Origin: Cryptomeria japonica
Taxonomy: Eukaryota > Streptophyta > Pinopsida > Cupressales > Cupressaceae
Direction: 5' to 3'
NCBI RefSeq assembly: GCF_030272615.1
Contig: NC_081406.1
Location: 248,365,218-248,429,217 of the forward strand
DNA length: 64,000 bases
Positions 11,131 to 23,861 of the stretch are shown one piece after another. The translations under genes were made by a program, and so were the position numbers. The notes beneath the pieces are model-generated. The model had not been told where the DNA came from. It did no database searches and was given only the letters and a program-made list of their open reading frames with translations. How positions within the stretch are numbered: position 1 is the stretch's first letter; each line of letters opens with the position of its first letter.

Positions 11131-13750
11131 TTCCCTCATCCCTTCCATGGTTATTCTTAAGATGGACAACTAGGATTTACACTTTTGAGTTGCTTTATCC
11201 TAAGTTTATTATTTTTCATTACTATGTTTCTCTTGTTATGCACTTGTACAATTTTTTCATTTAATAACCCGTATAGCTTTTACACAAAACATCTAGATTA
11301 ATCAAATTTTAGAGAGAGGGCCTCTAGTTCACTTTCTTGACTCCAAACATTACTTTTGCAATTAGAATTTTATGGATATTATGTGAATTTCAATGTAGAG
11401 CTTAGTTCCAAAGCCATGTCTAAAACTTAAGTTGAATAGGAGGCATACAATTCTTGAGGCAAGGGCACATAGATCATAGCTTCTTTTTTTCTTATATTTT
11501 CTTTTATAGTTTCTTGATTTGTTGTTCTTTTGATGTCGATATTGTCAAGTATCATTGACAGCTTGGGTTTGTAGGATTAAAATAGAATCCTTCATTTCAT
11601 TCAATTTTTGGAGAGATTCCTACAACTTCTCCTTTGTCTAAGCATTTGCCTTATTTAATGCACTTCTTGAATTCAAAATCTCATTAATCCATTGGTGTAG
11701 AATAGAAAATTCAATCACTCTATTATCCTTTTCCTTATCTACTTTGTCTATTTTGCATGTAACCTTCTAATGTCTAATTGATATTTTTTAATTATAACTA
11801 TAGGCTTTAGCCTTTTTTCTTTCTTTGTAGACCTCTACACTAGAAAATTTTGAGCAAATCTCTAGTTTAGCATTGAGTAGTTATTGATTTAGAAATTTTA
11901 TTGAGCCTTATATCTCTTTCACAATCCTTGTCACATCGATGGGATCATACTCATTTATTCAATTTACTTCATTCTATGTTTTTGTAACAAGGAACAATGA
12001 TCCTAGACTAACATATACATTAACCTAGGTTCAATTCCCTTTTCCCATACAACATTGGAGGTGTGAGTGGGTTTGGCTTCTTGTATACAAAGAAGAACCA
12101 CACTATCCTAGATTCACACTTTTGTTTGTTGTAATGTGTGTTAGTCTTTCCAATTGATCACTTGAATCCCTCTAAAGAATTGTCAACTTCTTCTGAAATT
12201 TAGTTGAGGGAAAAAGATAATAAGGCTTGATATATTTAATGTGAAATTAATGTCCTTATATGTGGTAAGGTAATTATAGACATTAATACAATCAACACAT
12301 TGAACTAAATAACCAATCTAGTTATATCATTTTTCTAAAGTTTGTGCAATCAATACAAATAATATATGGAAAGAAATGACTATTAGTGTAAGGAGGTTCT
12401 TGTTCAAGTTGATAGGTCTCTTTACTATGAAAAAGCTTTGGTTAGAGAATATGCTGAGGAAATTGGATGAAATTTCATATATCAATTATAAAATATTTGT
12501 TTTTATTATAGAAATGAATTTCGAAGAATAACAAATAGATATTAGAAATATTCAATTAAAAAATGGGAATCTAAATAAAAAGAAACTTGAGTTAAAGAAC
12601 ATTAAAATCAAAGAAATCATGAAAAAAAATCATATTTACAAACTAAAAATGTTGAATTATAAAATAAAGGTGGTTTGTCTTACATAAATCTAATGCATAT
12701 TCATCTTGCACTCTAATCTACAAATTTCATGGATTAAGGGAATCAATTAAGTGGACAAAATACACAATATCAGGTAGTGCCAATTCCTCAAAACTAAAAT
12801 CAGACATAGAGATTAAGCTCCACCTTCAATTTATCTATGCTTCTCCTTGATCGAAGCCATATGAAAGCACAAACTAAATGTCTTAAGAGAACCAATAAAA
12901 TAGACAATGTAATTCAATTCTTCAAAACCAAAACTAGACATAATGATTAAACACCACCTCCAATTTATCTATCCTTCTCCTTCATCGATACCATATGAAA
13001 CAACATAAATGAAATATCTATGCAACAAATAAGGTGCATGGTAGCTGGACAATTTTCTGCATTTATTAATTAAATTGTAAATTACAATACTATTGTCTAA
13101 TCAGAAAGCATTCAATATTTCCGTAGCCTACGAATCTTTTACTTATAGATTAGTTTTGGGCGATTCATCGCCCTTTACCCAATGCACAGTCCATTAAACT
13201 GTTATAAATTGGAAGAAGCTTTGATTAATACAACTTGCTTCATTTCTTATTGCAGCGACACTCGTCTCTTTCCATAGACAGCTTGATCGCTCAAGTCCCA
13301 ATAACCAAACAAAAGAGAACGTTTAATTTATGTGAAACATCTTTATTGACTAAAAACAAGCATTATCCAGTATTAATGACATTTATTATATGCATAAAGA
13401 AAGTGGAAGTTTCCGGAGAGAGAATCTTTTTATCAGCTATGGCAGTCTACTTTCCGCGTCTAACTTTACATCAAGCAGATTGTCATATTTGTATATTCTG
13501 CAAATAATCAACACATGTTAGGTGGTTGACCAGAGACGCGAAAAAATAACATTTAAAGACTTGAAATCTGCAGTAGTAATGGAACCCACTGAGGAAATAA
13601 GATCATACCGCACATAGTCTTGAAAACTATCTACTGGTAGCTTATATGCTAAACAATTGATCGACCGACAGTAACACGCTCCGCACACCATATTAAATAT
13701 TAGCTTGACAAGATTGGTATCTAAGTAGCAAGATAAGCACACCTAAAACG
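11131..13750. other. Intergenic, no supported gene
   Basis: AT-rich sequence. Two similar blocks near 12770-12860 and 12900-12990 (TCAAAACTAAAATCAGACAT / CACCTYCAATTTATCTATSCTTCTCCTT) form a ~125 bp tandem duplication. The open frame at 13235-13507 has no domain and an AT-rich composition, so I leave it out. Confidence 0.5.
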
Positions 13751-13764
13751 ATATCTCACATCAT

Positions 13765-13771
13765 TATATAT
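13765..13771 (+). promoter_or_regulatory. Candidate TATA box of the pectinesterase gene
   Basis: TATATAT lies about 145 bases before the ATG, a plausible distance for a plant TATA element plus leader. No transcript evidence is available. Confidence 0.35.
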
Positions 13772-13915
13772 GTTTGTCCTTGTTTATCACTAACCATCAG
13801 TCATCCATATCTGCTTCTCTCGACTTGCATATGAGACTTAGTAGAATGCAGATATAAGTTAGGGTTTCTCCTTAAGAGATTTTGCTTATAGAAGATTAGG
13901 GAGAGCTGCTTCAGT

Positions 13916-16639
13916 ATGCAGAACATGGGTTCCCTAATTCAAAGCTCGGGGGCTGTAATCGCACTCGTGGTGATGATAATGTGTTCACCCATTGGAATTA
14001 ATGCAGTCAGCACAAGTAGAGGAGGGAATGTAGAAGCCCAAGAATTGGTAGATGCTGCTGAGATAGAGAGTGTGTGTAGCAGTACTCTTTACCCAGAAAG
14101 TTGCATGGTTAGTCTTGCTCCATATTTAACAAGCTCCTCTAAGACCAAGAAGGAGGTGCTTCACATTGCAGTCATGGTGGCCATGAAAGAAGCAAACAGG
14201 GCTTTTGTCCACGCTTCTGCTTTCTTCAATCAAACCAATAACCGCAATGTAAAAATTGCTGTTGGGGATTGTGTGGAGCTCATTGACATTACCAAAGATC
14301 AGCTTAGTAGCTCACTGTGTGTATTAAAAAAGGATGAAATTGGGGCAAGGGAGCATAGCGGAGTAAAGACTTTGCTCAGTGCGGCCATCACTAACATGGA
14401 AACGTGCCATGATGGAGTTCTTGAGAAGTCTGAAGGGAAATCAGAGTCTGGTCTGCTGAAAAGTGTGGAGAGAGTGAAAGTATTCGCCAGTAACTGTCTT
14501 GCCATACTGGTGAACTCTGAATCCAGTCGGGAGGACAAACTTGCTCTCCCTTCTGAGCCCATAAAGGAAGGGTTTCCTTCGTGGGTTTCTGCAGCGGATC
14601 GGAGGATATTGCAAGCCTCTGCAGATGAGGTAAATGCGGATGTGGTAGTGGCTGCTGATGGGTCTGGTAAGTTCAAAACAATCACGGAAGCCATTAACGC
14701 GGCTCCAGAGAAAAGTAGCAAGAGGTACGTGATCAAGGTGAAAAAGGGCACTTATAAGGAGAATGTCGAAGTCGGGAAGACAAAGACGAACATACTGCTA
14801 ATAGGTGAAGGCATGGATAGTACAATTGTGACTGCGAGCAAGAACGTCGTAGATGGTTCAACCACTTTCAACTCTGCCACATTTGGTAAGCAGGGAATAC
14901 TATAGTATTGCTACTTTGATTAAGGATGACTTCAATTATTGTGATATTGGCATTTGCGCATTTTGAGCCAGTCAGCTCACCTGTCAATGTTTTATCTCTA
15001 AAATTGGTGCAGATAACCTACCCGACTCATCCATTTCATCTAGATCCAACACAGAAAATGAGAGATCTTAGGTTATCTAATTCATATATTTAAAAAATTT
15101 ATAGACTTAAAATCTAGAATCTTTTATTTGGTTTGAATGTGCCTTATTTTCAGCATTCCTTATAAGCTATTTTATAAAATGTTTGGGTTCTTACTTCTTA
15201 GTCTAGCTTAGTTGCGAAAACATGTTGTGTTTTTCATGTATCAATTAGGATTTGAATGTAAGTCCTTCCATTTACTGTTAAAGTGCTTTACCATTAAGCT
15301 ATTGACCCATCTTTAATATGGATGTCACTTATTCCCAACAATAAACACTCTACATAAATATCATTTACACAATCTCATGATAAATCTAATCTATATATAG
15401 ATAGGGATTTCTACATTCATATTAACTATGTGTTTCATTATTCAGTTTTTTTAATGCTCTGATATCTACTGTTGTATATAACATATCTATTCAAATAAAG
15501 TAGTTGTCAATGGGCCCTCAGTTTGCTGGTGAAGCTGAATGGTTCTTAATGAGCCCACCAAAGATTAAGTCTTGCTAAGTGCAAGGCTCGAACATTATAA
15601 GGGATGAGGCCTGGATAATGCTCTGGGGTGAATATGGTGGAATGGATACTCTTCAGTCTTTGACTCTTAGACAAAGAGACTCAGCCTAGACAAAGAGATT
15701 CAGCCTATGACTCATGCTCCCATAACTACACATCAATAGACTTGTCAAAAAAAAATGTAGTTTAGGTCTCAACTATTGAATGCTTTCATTTTATAATTTG
15801 TTCATGCCAATAGATATTAGCCCTTATTTTGGTGTGTTAGCAAATCATTTATTGTATACAGAGTGTTTGAATCTCTACTGTCTCCATCATTATTTCATTT
15901 CAGTAAAGCAACTCAGTTGACTTGTGTTTTGTGAAATGCAGCTGTGGTGGGAAAGGGATTCATGGCCCAAGATATAGCCTTCGTCAACACTGCCGGCCCA
16001 GACAAGCATCAAGCAGTAGCTCTTCGAGTTGGATCAGACCAATCAGTCTTCTACCGTTGCAAGATCCAAGCATACCAAGACACACTCTACACACATTCAC
16101 TTCGTCAATTTTACAGGGAATGCACAATTTTAGGCACCGTGGACTTCATATTCGGCAACTCTGCTGTTGTACTCCAAAGCTGCACTATTCTGCCAAGAAA
16201 ACCAGGGCAAAATCAAAAGAATGCAATAACGGCACAAGGGAGGACCGATCCCAACCAAAACACAGGGATCTCCATTCACAACTGCAACATCAGAGCAGAT
16301 TCAGACCTTGCTCCTGTACAGAGCTCATTCCCAACATACCTGGGAAGGCCATGGAAGGAATACTCAAGAACTGTATACATGCAATCTTCTTTGACTGACG
16401 TTATTAATCCTGCTGGTTGGTTAGAGTGGTCTGGGGATTTTGCATTGAAAACCTTGTACTATGGGGAGTACAAGAATACTGGAGCTGGATCTGCAACGGG
16501 GAACCGAGTGAAATGGGCTGGGTTTCATGTTATCCAAAGCGCTGCGGAGGCCACTAAATTTACAGTAGATGAACTTATACAAGGCAACGAATGGCTGCAG
16601 GCATATGGCGTTGATTTCATCGACGGATTGACAAGTTGA
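13916..16639 (+). CDS. Pectin methylesterase with N-terminal inhibitor-like prodomain (two exons)
   Basis: The CDS is 13916-14885 joined to 15942-16639, about 555 residues, usual for group-2 (PRO-containing) plant pectinesterases. It de-esterifies cell-wall homogalacturonan in the apoplast. Residues ~1-30 form a hydrophobic signal/anchor segment. A PMEI-like domain (~45-200) follows with its cysteines at 54, 63, 119, 135, 164 and 194. The basic RRIL at 229-232 is the usual subtilase-type processing site. The catalytic beta-helix domain follows: GTYKENV 278-284, QAVALR from 347, QDTLY from 369, DFIFG from 391, LGRPW 457-461. The catalytic Gln347, Gln369, Asp370, Asp391 and Arg459 are all present. 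The intron sits where plant PME genes often have one. The downstream ATG at codon 4 is an alternative start. AATAAG/AATAAT motifs at 16813 and 16905 could serve polyadenylation. It appears intact and likely functional; which paralogue it is cannot be said. Confidence 0.95.
14886..15941 (+). other. Intron of the pectinesterase gene (1,056 bp)
   Basis: It starts GTAAGC and ends AAATGCAG. Joining the flanks keeps the frame: a split GCT codon gives the Ala between the TFNSATF end of exon 1 and VVGKGF of exon 2. The intron is AT-rich with no coding sequence. A retroelement-like patch around 15500-15740 (two copies of ACAAAGAGAYTCAGCCTA) is the only repeat seen. Confidence 0.95.
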
Positions 16640-18269
16640 ATCAAAAGCTTACCTTGAACTTTATCTCTTTTCTTTTTACTGTTTTGAAGTACTTAGATAA
16701 CCGGGCTCCCTCTCGATCTAATGCTCAAATTAGTTGTATCTCTTTGGTACATCATAGAGAAATCTAACTTTTCTGCTCTGTTTTGCCTGGTTTTACAGTG
16801 GGAAAGGTATATAAATAAGAATTTGTACCTGTCTTCTGTAGTGGCATGTCAAAGCATGTTTGATCTAGTGGGACCTCTAGTGTGCATTGTGGACTGAAAT
16901 ATTCAAATAATAAATTGGTGGTATCCTTCATCAGATATAGAAATGCATTTCCAGTTGCCATATCTTATGGATGGATATGCTGTGCTATTGGCTTGGCACT
17001 GCAACTTTTTTGAATGGGGCATTTCTATATATAGGTGTTTTTATACTTGTAGGCATATTATTTATTATATGGGTTATTTAAAATTTTAAGTAATAAAATA
17101 ATGTACTAAATATTTAGTTTTAGATGTTTTTTTTGGTAATATGTTTTTTTAAAAATTTAATGTTTTAATCAAGCAATAAAAAAAAAAAATCATATTTTTT
17201 AGATTGCTATGTAATAGTTGTATGTGAATTTTTTGTCTTTTTATGTCAAAATTTTATCAACAAATTAAATCATATTTTTCATTTAGCTATCACAAAATAT
17301 GTTAAATACAATTGTTCATATACATGATACACAATTTTATAACATAAGTATCATATGTTAAAGATAAATATAATATTTTCATTGTCCAATTTGATATAAA
17401 TATGAAAGAGGACATTTTTGATAAACACATGCAACTAATTAATATAAATTGTACTATAAAAAAACTAATAGTCATAAATTTATGAATATGAACTTTATCA
17501 AAATTTAGTGTAATCACAAATACGGAAAAAATATACATATATAAATAGTCTTCACATGCCATATAGTTAATAACATTAATTTATATATAATTTAAAATCA
17601 TTCTTAGTTTAATACACAAACTCATTGAAAACAAATGTGATTGCAATCATGAAAATAAATCTTTCACTACAAAAACGTTAATGAATAGGCTTAAGACGAC
17701 CATCTACAATAGGAATGTAGAGGAAATGACCCAGTAATATGTCTTGGATCAATTTTGAACATGTTTCTGGTGGTTGTAATACACAATTATTGAGGCATCC
17801 ATAAATAGTTACAAGGCATCACTTCTAAAGGAATATTATTTTTAGCTTTGTACGTATAATGAATCCTCTCACATCCATCATAAATTGCAATGATAAGTTG
17901 AAATATGACGTACTATTTAGGAGCTTAGAGTGTGCGAAGTTAGAGTGGAAAACTAATAGGTCTTTTCCCCTATACTACTAACACCAATCTTTGTTTTTTC
18001 CTAACTGTATCATGATTTGGACTCTTTTCTTTGAGTATGTTTGAGGCATAATGATCACAATATTCTCAGTTAAACATTAGATAATGGTGACTTAAAATTA
18101 TCTCTCCACATCACAATACTTTATATTGTATTTTTAATATTATTCTTATCATTGTGAATTATTTCTAGTTTAAATCATTACACGTTTTGACAACCACCCC
18201 TTATGTTTAAAATATAAATTATATATGTTAAATCATACTTGACCATCTTAAGACAAATTATGGAAGCGA
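16640..18269. other. Intergenic, AT-rich, no supported gene
   Basis: Bases 17030-17620 are very AT-rich. Nothing here resembles a coding region. Confidence 0.6.
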
Positions 18270-19270
18270 TGAGAACACATGGATATGACTAGTTCAAAAG
18301 TGAATGTTCTCACCTTTTCCTCAAAATGACAAAGTGTAGAAAAAAGAATAGTTCAAAGTATTTTTCATACAAGAGAAAATTGATCATTCTTGTAGGATTC
18401 TAGTCTCATATGTCAAGCATTGAAGAAGGAGAAGGTGTAGTGCCTCTCCTTGACTTGTCTTTTCTTTTGTGCTTCGATAGATTATACTGGCATAGTTTTG
18501 ACTAGATGTTTATGGATTTATTTATGTTTTTTATGCTTCTCTATGGATATTAGACATGTTATATTGTGCTTGACATTATGATTACATGTGGATGATGATA
18601 TTTATAGACTATTGAGAGGATGGATTACTCTATTATGATTGATGTGTGTTCATTTCTATGTGTGTATCATGTTTTGTGATTATGTTCATGATGGGTAATT
18701 GTATATCATGTTGATGGATGTTAGATGCATTTGACTAGTTAGTTGATTATGTTGCATTAGTAGTTGTTTTTAAAAAAAATATTCTCTGCTAGCATGTTAG
18801 TTTGTTAATTTCTCTAGGGTATTCTAGCGAGCATTACAAAAGGTCCTATATTATTGGACCAAATAAAAGTTTCAGTCAAAGCCATAATTGAGAAATTGCA
18901 AAATATCTCCTATAAGGACACCATTTAACTAAACAAGGTTTTCGAGGTCTTTAATAGAAAGGAGATCCCAACTCATTAAGAGAAGCAATCACTTTAAGCT
19001 TCTCTAGAGAAGCTAGAAGTCTGCTCTACATTTTTTTAATCATTAGATCTTTCATCCAAGGATAGAGTCTAGTTTCATTATTCACGAAGACAAAATCTCT
19101 TGTCAATCAATAACAACTATACAAATTCCCATCTTTTTTTAATTTGGGTTCTTATTTTTATAAGTGAATTACTTTCAGAACAATAATTTTGTTGTTTTCT
19201 ATTTTTTCTATTTTTTTTTAATGATTTCAATAATCTTCCAATTCATTTCTTGTATTTTCATAAACAAGGA
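18270..19270 (+). repeat. Dispersed repeat, plus-oriented copy with an extra ~400 bp segment
   Basis: This is the inverted counterpart of 10470-11130. Matching runs before ~18440 and after ~18840 are separated here by ~400 bp absent from the other copy. The extra piece is rich in TTATG/GATG motifs and has no clear terminal repeats. Confidence 0.65.
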
Positions 19271-21633
19271 CTTGTTTTAATTTTCCTCTTCGACTACAAT
19301 TTCCTAATTCATTAGTCAATAGGCCATCCCCTGTGGGGGCACCCCACATCGAAAAAATGTCTCTCATTGTTAAACTGCTACTACTTTCGGTTGTTATAAA
19401 GAAATATGGTTTTTTTGGTCATCGATTTTTCCTCTCATCATTTCCCTCAAAAGCTTTGGAACTGTGGACATCTTCTTGTAAGCACATAACTGGCCCTTCT
19501 GGGAAAACATAAGGAAAGAATTTACCTTTCTGGGCAATATAGCTCTTCAAAGATCTCTCATCAATCCAAATCAACGAGTTAAAGATTTATGCAAAAATCC
19601 TTCTCTGAATCTACAATAGACCAAAAAAAAATTCTCATGTAAAGGAGGACAACAAAGAGATCAATAGTTTCAGCAAACCCCAAAGTAGACAACGACATTT
19701 TAGCTATCATTGGTGGAATCCCTACAATTTCCCAAAACTACTCTAAATATTTATAAATATTAATTTTATGGTTCATATTTTATACTATAAAATAAAATTA
19801 AAACATCAATTTTAATAGATATTACAAATTATATAAAAATTAAATTTATACTAAAAAATATATAATAAATGCAAATAAAACTTGATTGGTGATAAGGCCC
19901 ACACAATTTTGTCATGCACTGTAGTTGAAACTGAAACTATGCTCCCATAATTTGTAATGTTTTTCTTGCTTATTTAAAGAATTATGTTGAATTAAAGGAC
20001 ATATCAATTTGATCCTATAAATTGTTTCTAGAATTTTTTAATCCTATAAATTATTTGTAGGATTTTTTATGTTTCTCTTGCTTTCTGGACTCTGTTTTTT
20101 TATGGGTGAAAGGTGAATCATTAGAAAGGATCTCAAAGATTTACACATACTTTATTTTATAATTTCATAATATATATAAATTAACGATGATAAAAAAATT
20201 TATTTATAATTTTTTAAATATTATATAAAATAATTTAAATTTCTATTATATATTATGTTTTAAAAATATAAAAAATAACTATAAATAAGTAGAAGAAAAC
20301 ATTCAATATTTTAAAGTGAAAAAAAAAATTCTAATGTGATTTCTAATAAAACACAAATATTAATCAGTTATATATAGAGTAAAAGATTAAAATCAAGTTC
20401 TCATTTAAGTTTGAAAATATAATTATCAAGTTCGTATTTTTCTTTATTCAATATACATTTTAAAATAGCACATAATATACAATTTAATTTATGACACTTT
20501 AAAATTAATTATTAAAAAATTGTAAAAATGTTAAGAGTAATATACATTATTTTAAAATATTTGATATAAAAATACATATTGATTTAAAATATTTTTAATT
20601 TTTAGAACAATATAGTAATTTATTATGTCAATGATGAGAATTCACATGACGCTTTAGATTTTTGCTTTATCTATACACAACTTTGAGGCCACCATGAACA
20701 AGATTGGAAACAATACTCCTACAAGAGGGAAAGTGTTTACATTGCATTTGCTAAAATGCCTCTAAATTTTAGCTAATTCAAAGTAAATAGGAGAATAGAT
20801 GGTGCTTTTATTGAGAACACAAATGAATATGTTCCCTTTGTTTGGAGATTTTGGTTTGAATCGAGCAAGACTCGAAAGTGCCCTCCAAACTGCTGCACAT
20901 AGTAATGTAGGCTATGAACATCCAACAAAGCATAATAGAAATAGGAGTTTTCTCAAATATTATAATTGAAATTGCTCAAATAGAAATGATATAAACTACT
21001 ATTGAATTAATCATTACACCTCATTTAAGTACAAGTACTAATTTAATATATTTTCATATTTATTATAATCAATTATAATTGAATTATACTTGACCATTTG
21101 ATGAGCTTGAATCAAATGGCCAACATGTGGATGGCTAGTCCATGGTAACAAAAGGGGGCCTGATTATTTTAATACGAACACTGAGGAGGTTCTACATCTA
21201 TCGCACCATTTGTTTGGTAACATGAGTAGTGTCGATGTTGTGGTGGGTCCATCTCTTTCCACTCATGTGGCTATTAAAAAACAAATATAGATCATCTGAT
21301 GAAATTTACGTGGCCTACTTCACATGCCATAGAAGTTGTCAATCTCATAACTCTTTCTTGATGTTGTTTCAATTTGCATTCTCTTGCATCTTCTCTATCA
21401 TTTCAACTGTTCTCTATCTATTTTAAATACTTTTGTTATTTTATCAAATAACATCAATCGAGCTTTTTCCCTCATATGTTATGAAAGTGATAATTGCTCA
21501 TGCGACTTTGTATATCAACAACCACATATAAGATGGTCTGGAGGTAAATGTGAAAGGAAACTAGTGTGGGATGTAAGAAGCTAGAAATGGAAGATATTGA
21601 TGTAATTTTCTGTGAGATAGGCAATAAAAATTT
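19271..21633. other. Intergenic, with a possible decayed coding fragment near 19330-19570
   Basis: On the minus strand at about 19570-19430 one frame stays open and reads like protein (SYIAQKGKFFPYVFPEGP). It has no start, no recognised family, and stops on both sides. The rest (19740-20640) is over 75% AT by eye with no gene. The plus frames at 21229-21850 show no domain and partly lie in a copia LTR. Confidence 0.35.
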
Positions 21634-21981
21634 TGTACTTGTGCATAACTTTGTTTGCCCCATGATTTACGGTGAGAACATAGTTTGCACTGTAATCACA
21701 ACAGAGGTTGCATGTTTTGCATTTAGCCTAACAACAAAGAACTATGAGATTAACTGTGACCTCTGCCTCTTCCACCATGAGCAATTGCCTTTGTTTCCAC
21801 AATCATGTTTTGGCTCTTTTTGTATAAATCGCGCATTGAGTAGATTGTAAACAACATAACAGAATTAATACAATGGTTGATGAATTATTTGTTCGGCGTT
21901 CTAATTTTTTGTAGCTGCTCTTTTATTTTTCCCTAGCTAGATCTATCCTACATTGTGTAGCTATAGCTACAAAATTTTACA
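21634..21981 (+). repeat. 5' LTR of the small copia-type element
   Basis: It aligns with 22909-23071 followed by 30820-31038. It provides the uninterrupted version of the gypsy insertion site (TTGCCTTTGTTTCCAC). Confidence 0.75.
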
Positions 21982-22908
21982 TGGTATCAGATCTTGGGAG
22001 CTAGAAAGAAGAAGCTAAAAAAAAATTATTTGCAGGTGGGTTTCTGAAAAATGGAAGCTGACGTTTCCATATGCATGCTTCCCCTAATTTTTGCATGCTC
22101 CTTGTTTTTTTTCCTATATTGATTCTTTAAAATTGTATGTGCTTTGGAAGCATGACATGATAAAGATTTAGAAAATTTAGGGCTTTTTAAAAATTGAACT
22201 TTTAAAAAATTTATATAGGGGTTTTCACTTAAAGTATCTAGTATAGGTTTTTTTCAATAAGTTTCCAGAATAAAATAGAAGATTAAAGTTACTATTAACC
22301 AATAAGATATGTACTCTTCTTCTAATTGATAGCCAAAAGTTCTCTTCTTTTGTTCTAAATTCCTATCTAAATGAGATTCCAATGTTGCAACTTTGTTTGC
22401 TCCTAGAGATTCTTTCTACCAAGGTTCTTGACTACATGAGATTCCAGAGTCGCATCCTCAAGTGCTTTTGAAGTTTCTTTCTAGTGGGACATTATTGAGC
22501 ATTGGATAAACAATGTCATCATGTCAAACAGAGGACATCTTTGCATTTCTTTAGTTTGGAGCACATTTTTGCAGATTCATATCTTTCTATCTTCAGATGA
22601 TCAGTTTCTATATTTAAAGACCGTGCACCTATCTGTTCATCCATTTGAGCAATGTAGAATATGTACAACTGCATTTTGAAAGTATCCCAGAGGTACTCAT
22701 GCAGTTGTTTGTATGACTCTGATATACAATCATGTTGCAGTGTGGATTAATTTATAGTTTGTAGCTTTCTTCTTTACTTTGAATAAATGGTTAGGAGTTT
22801 CTCTCAATTGGGTTTTCTCCTTTCTTCTTTGTAATTAGGTTCCTGATCGGGCTTTGCTGCCAAGATCCATCTCTCTCCTATCTCTCCTTAGTTAGACTTA
22901 AGGGGGGG

Positions 22909-23071
22909 TGTTAGTGCATAATTTCTATTTGCTCCATGATTTATAGTGAGAGCATAGTTTGCACCACAATCACAACAAAGGTTGCATGTTTTTCATTTAA
23001 GCTAACAATGGAGAACTACGAGATTAACTATGACCTCTGCCTCTTCCACCGCCAGTGGTTGCCTTTGTTTC
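22909..23071 (+). repeat. 3' LTR, first part, of the small copia-type element
   Basis: It starts TGTTAGTGCATAA directly after the purine tract and stops at ...TTTGTTTC, where the gypsy-type LTR begins. The rest is at 30820-31038. Confidence 0.75.
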
Positions 23072-23861
23072 TGTAGTTTTGAAAATTGGATACCCCTTTG
23101 TAATTTGACCTACATCTTTTGTGATCACTTTGGTGTCCATTCCCCTAGAACCTAATTAGGCTCACTTGAGCCCTTGCATCAGCCTTTTCCCTCTCAGGAT
23201 GTTCAACACACCTTTCAACAACTATCATTAAGCTTATGTGTCTTGTTAGCCCCATGTCTCCCTTGTCTCTTTTCGTTTATGAGCATGATTTGTCTAGAAA
23301 ATAGCACGTCGTGCAAACGTTCGTGTGCCATGCATTAGTCCTGCAATATTTTCATGTTTGAATATTGGTTTTGAGCTCACCTTTCAACTTGTCACCTACC
23401 TTGGTTGGTGGAAATGGCTTGGAATCTTCTAAATGGCTCCCTAGCCCTCTTTTCCCTCCTCTTCTCTCATTTTAAATCTATCTTTTCTCTCCATTCAAGC
23501 TCTCTAGATTCTGAACACAATCTTTGTTATTCTTTGGGCTCTCATAGCCTTCTTCATCTCTCTCTTGCTTGCTACAACAGTCTCTATTTTTCTACAACAC
23601 TTTCAATCTCTCACAATAATCTCTTGCAACTCTCTTGGCTTTCTCAAGCCTCCTTGGTAATATCTATCTATTTATCGTATCTTTGAACATCTTGGGATTT
23701 ATCACATCCCTCTTCTATCATTTATCATTTATCATATACCTTATCTTGCATTTATATTTTATTCTATCAATCTATCTAGCTATTTGTGGAGGTGGAAACA
23801 CCAAAACAAGGATTTGACTAAGGCAAGTCCCCAAGAAGTCCCAAACATTTTTACTTTCTAG

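Noticed and set aside
14299-14751. 150-codon minus-strand frame opposite pectinesterase exon 1
   Set aside because: It is a shadow of a clearly coding plus-strand exon and contains no domain.
15922-16398. 158-codon plus frame overlapping pectinesterase exon 2
   Set aside because: It is out of frame with the conserved PME domain; its low-complexity serine run is typical of a shadow frame.
23635-23817. Membrane-protein-like frames in the gypsy LTRs
   Set aside because: They are pyrimidine-rich LTR DNA giving Leu/Ser/Phe runs; the second LTR copy has different frames.
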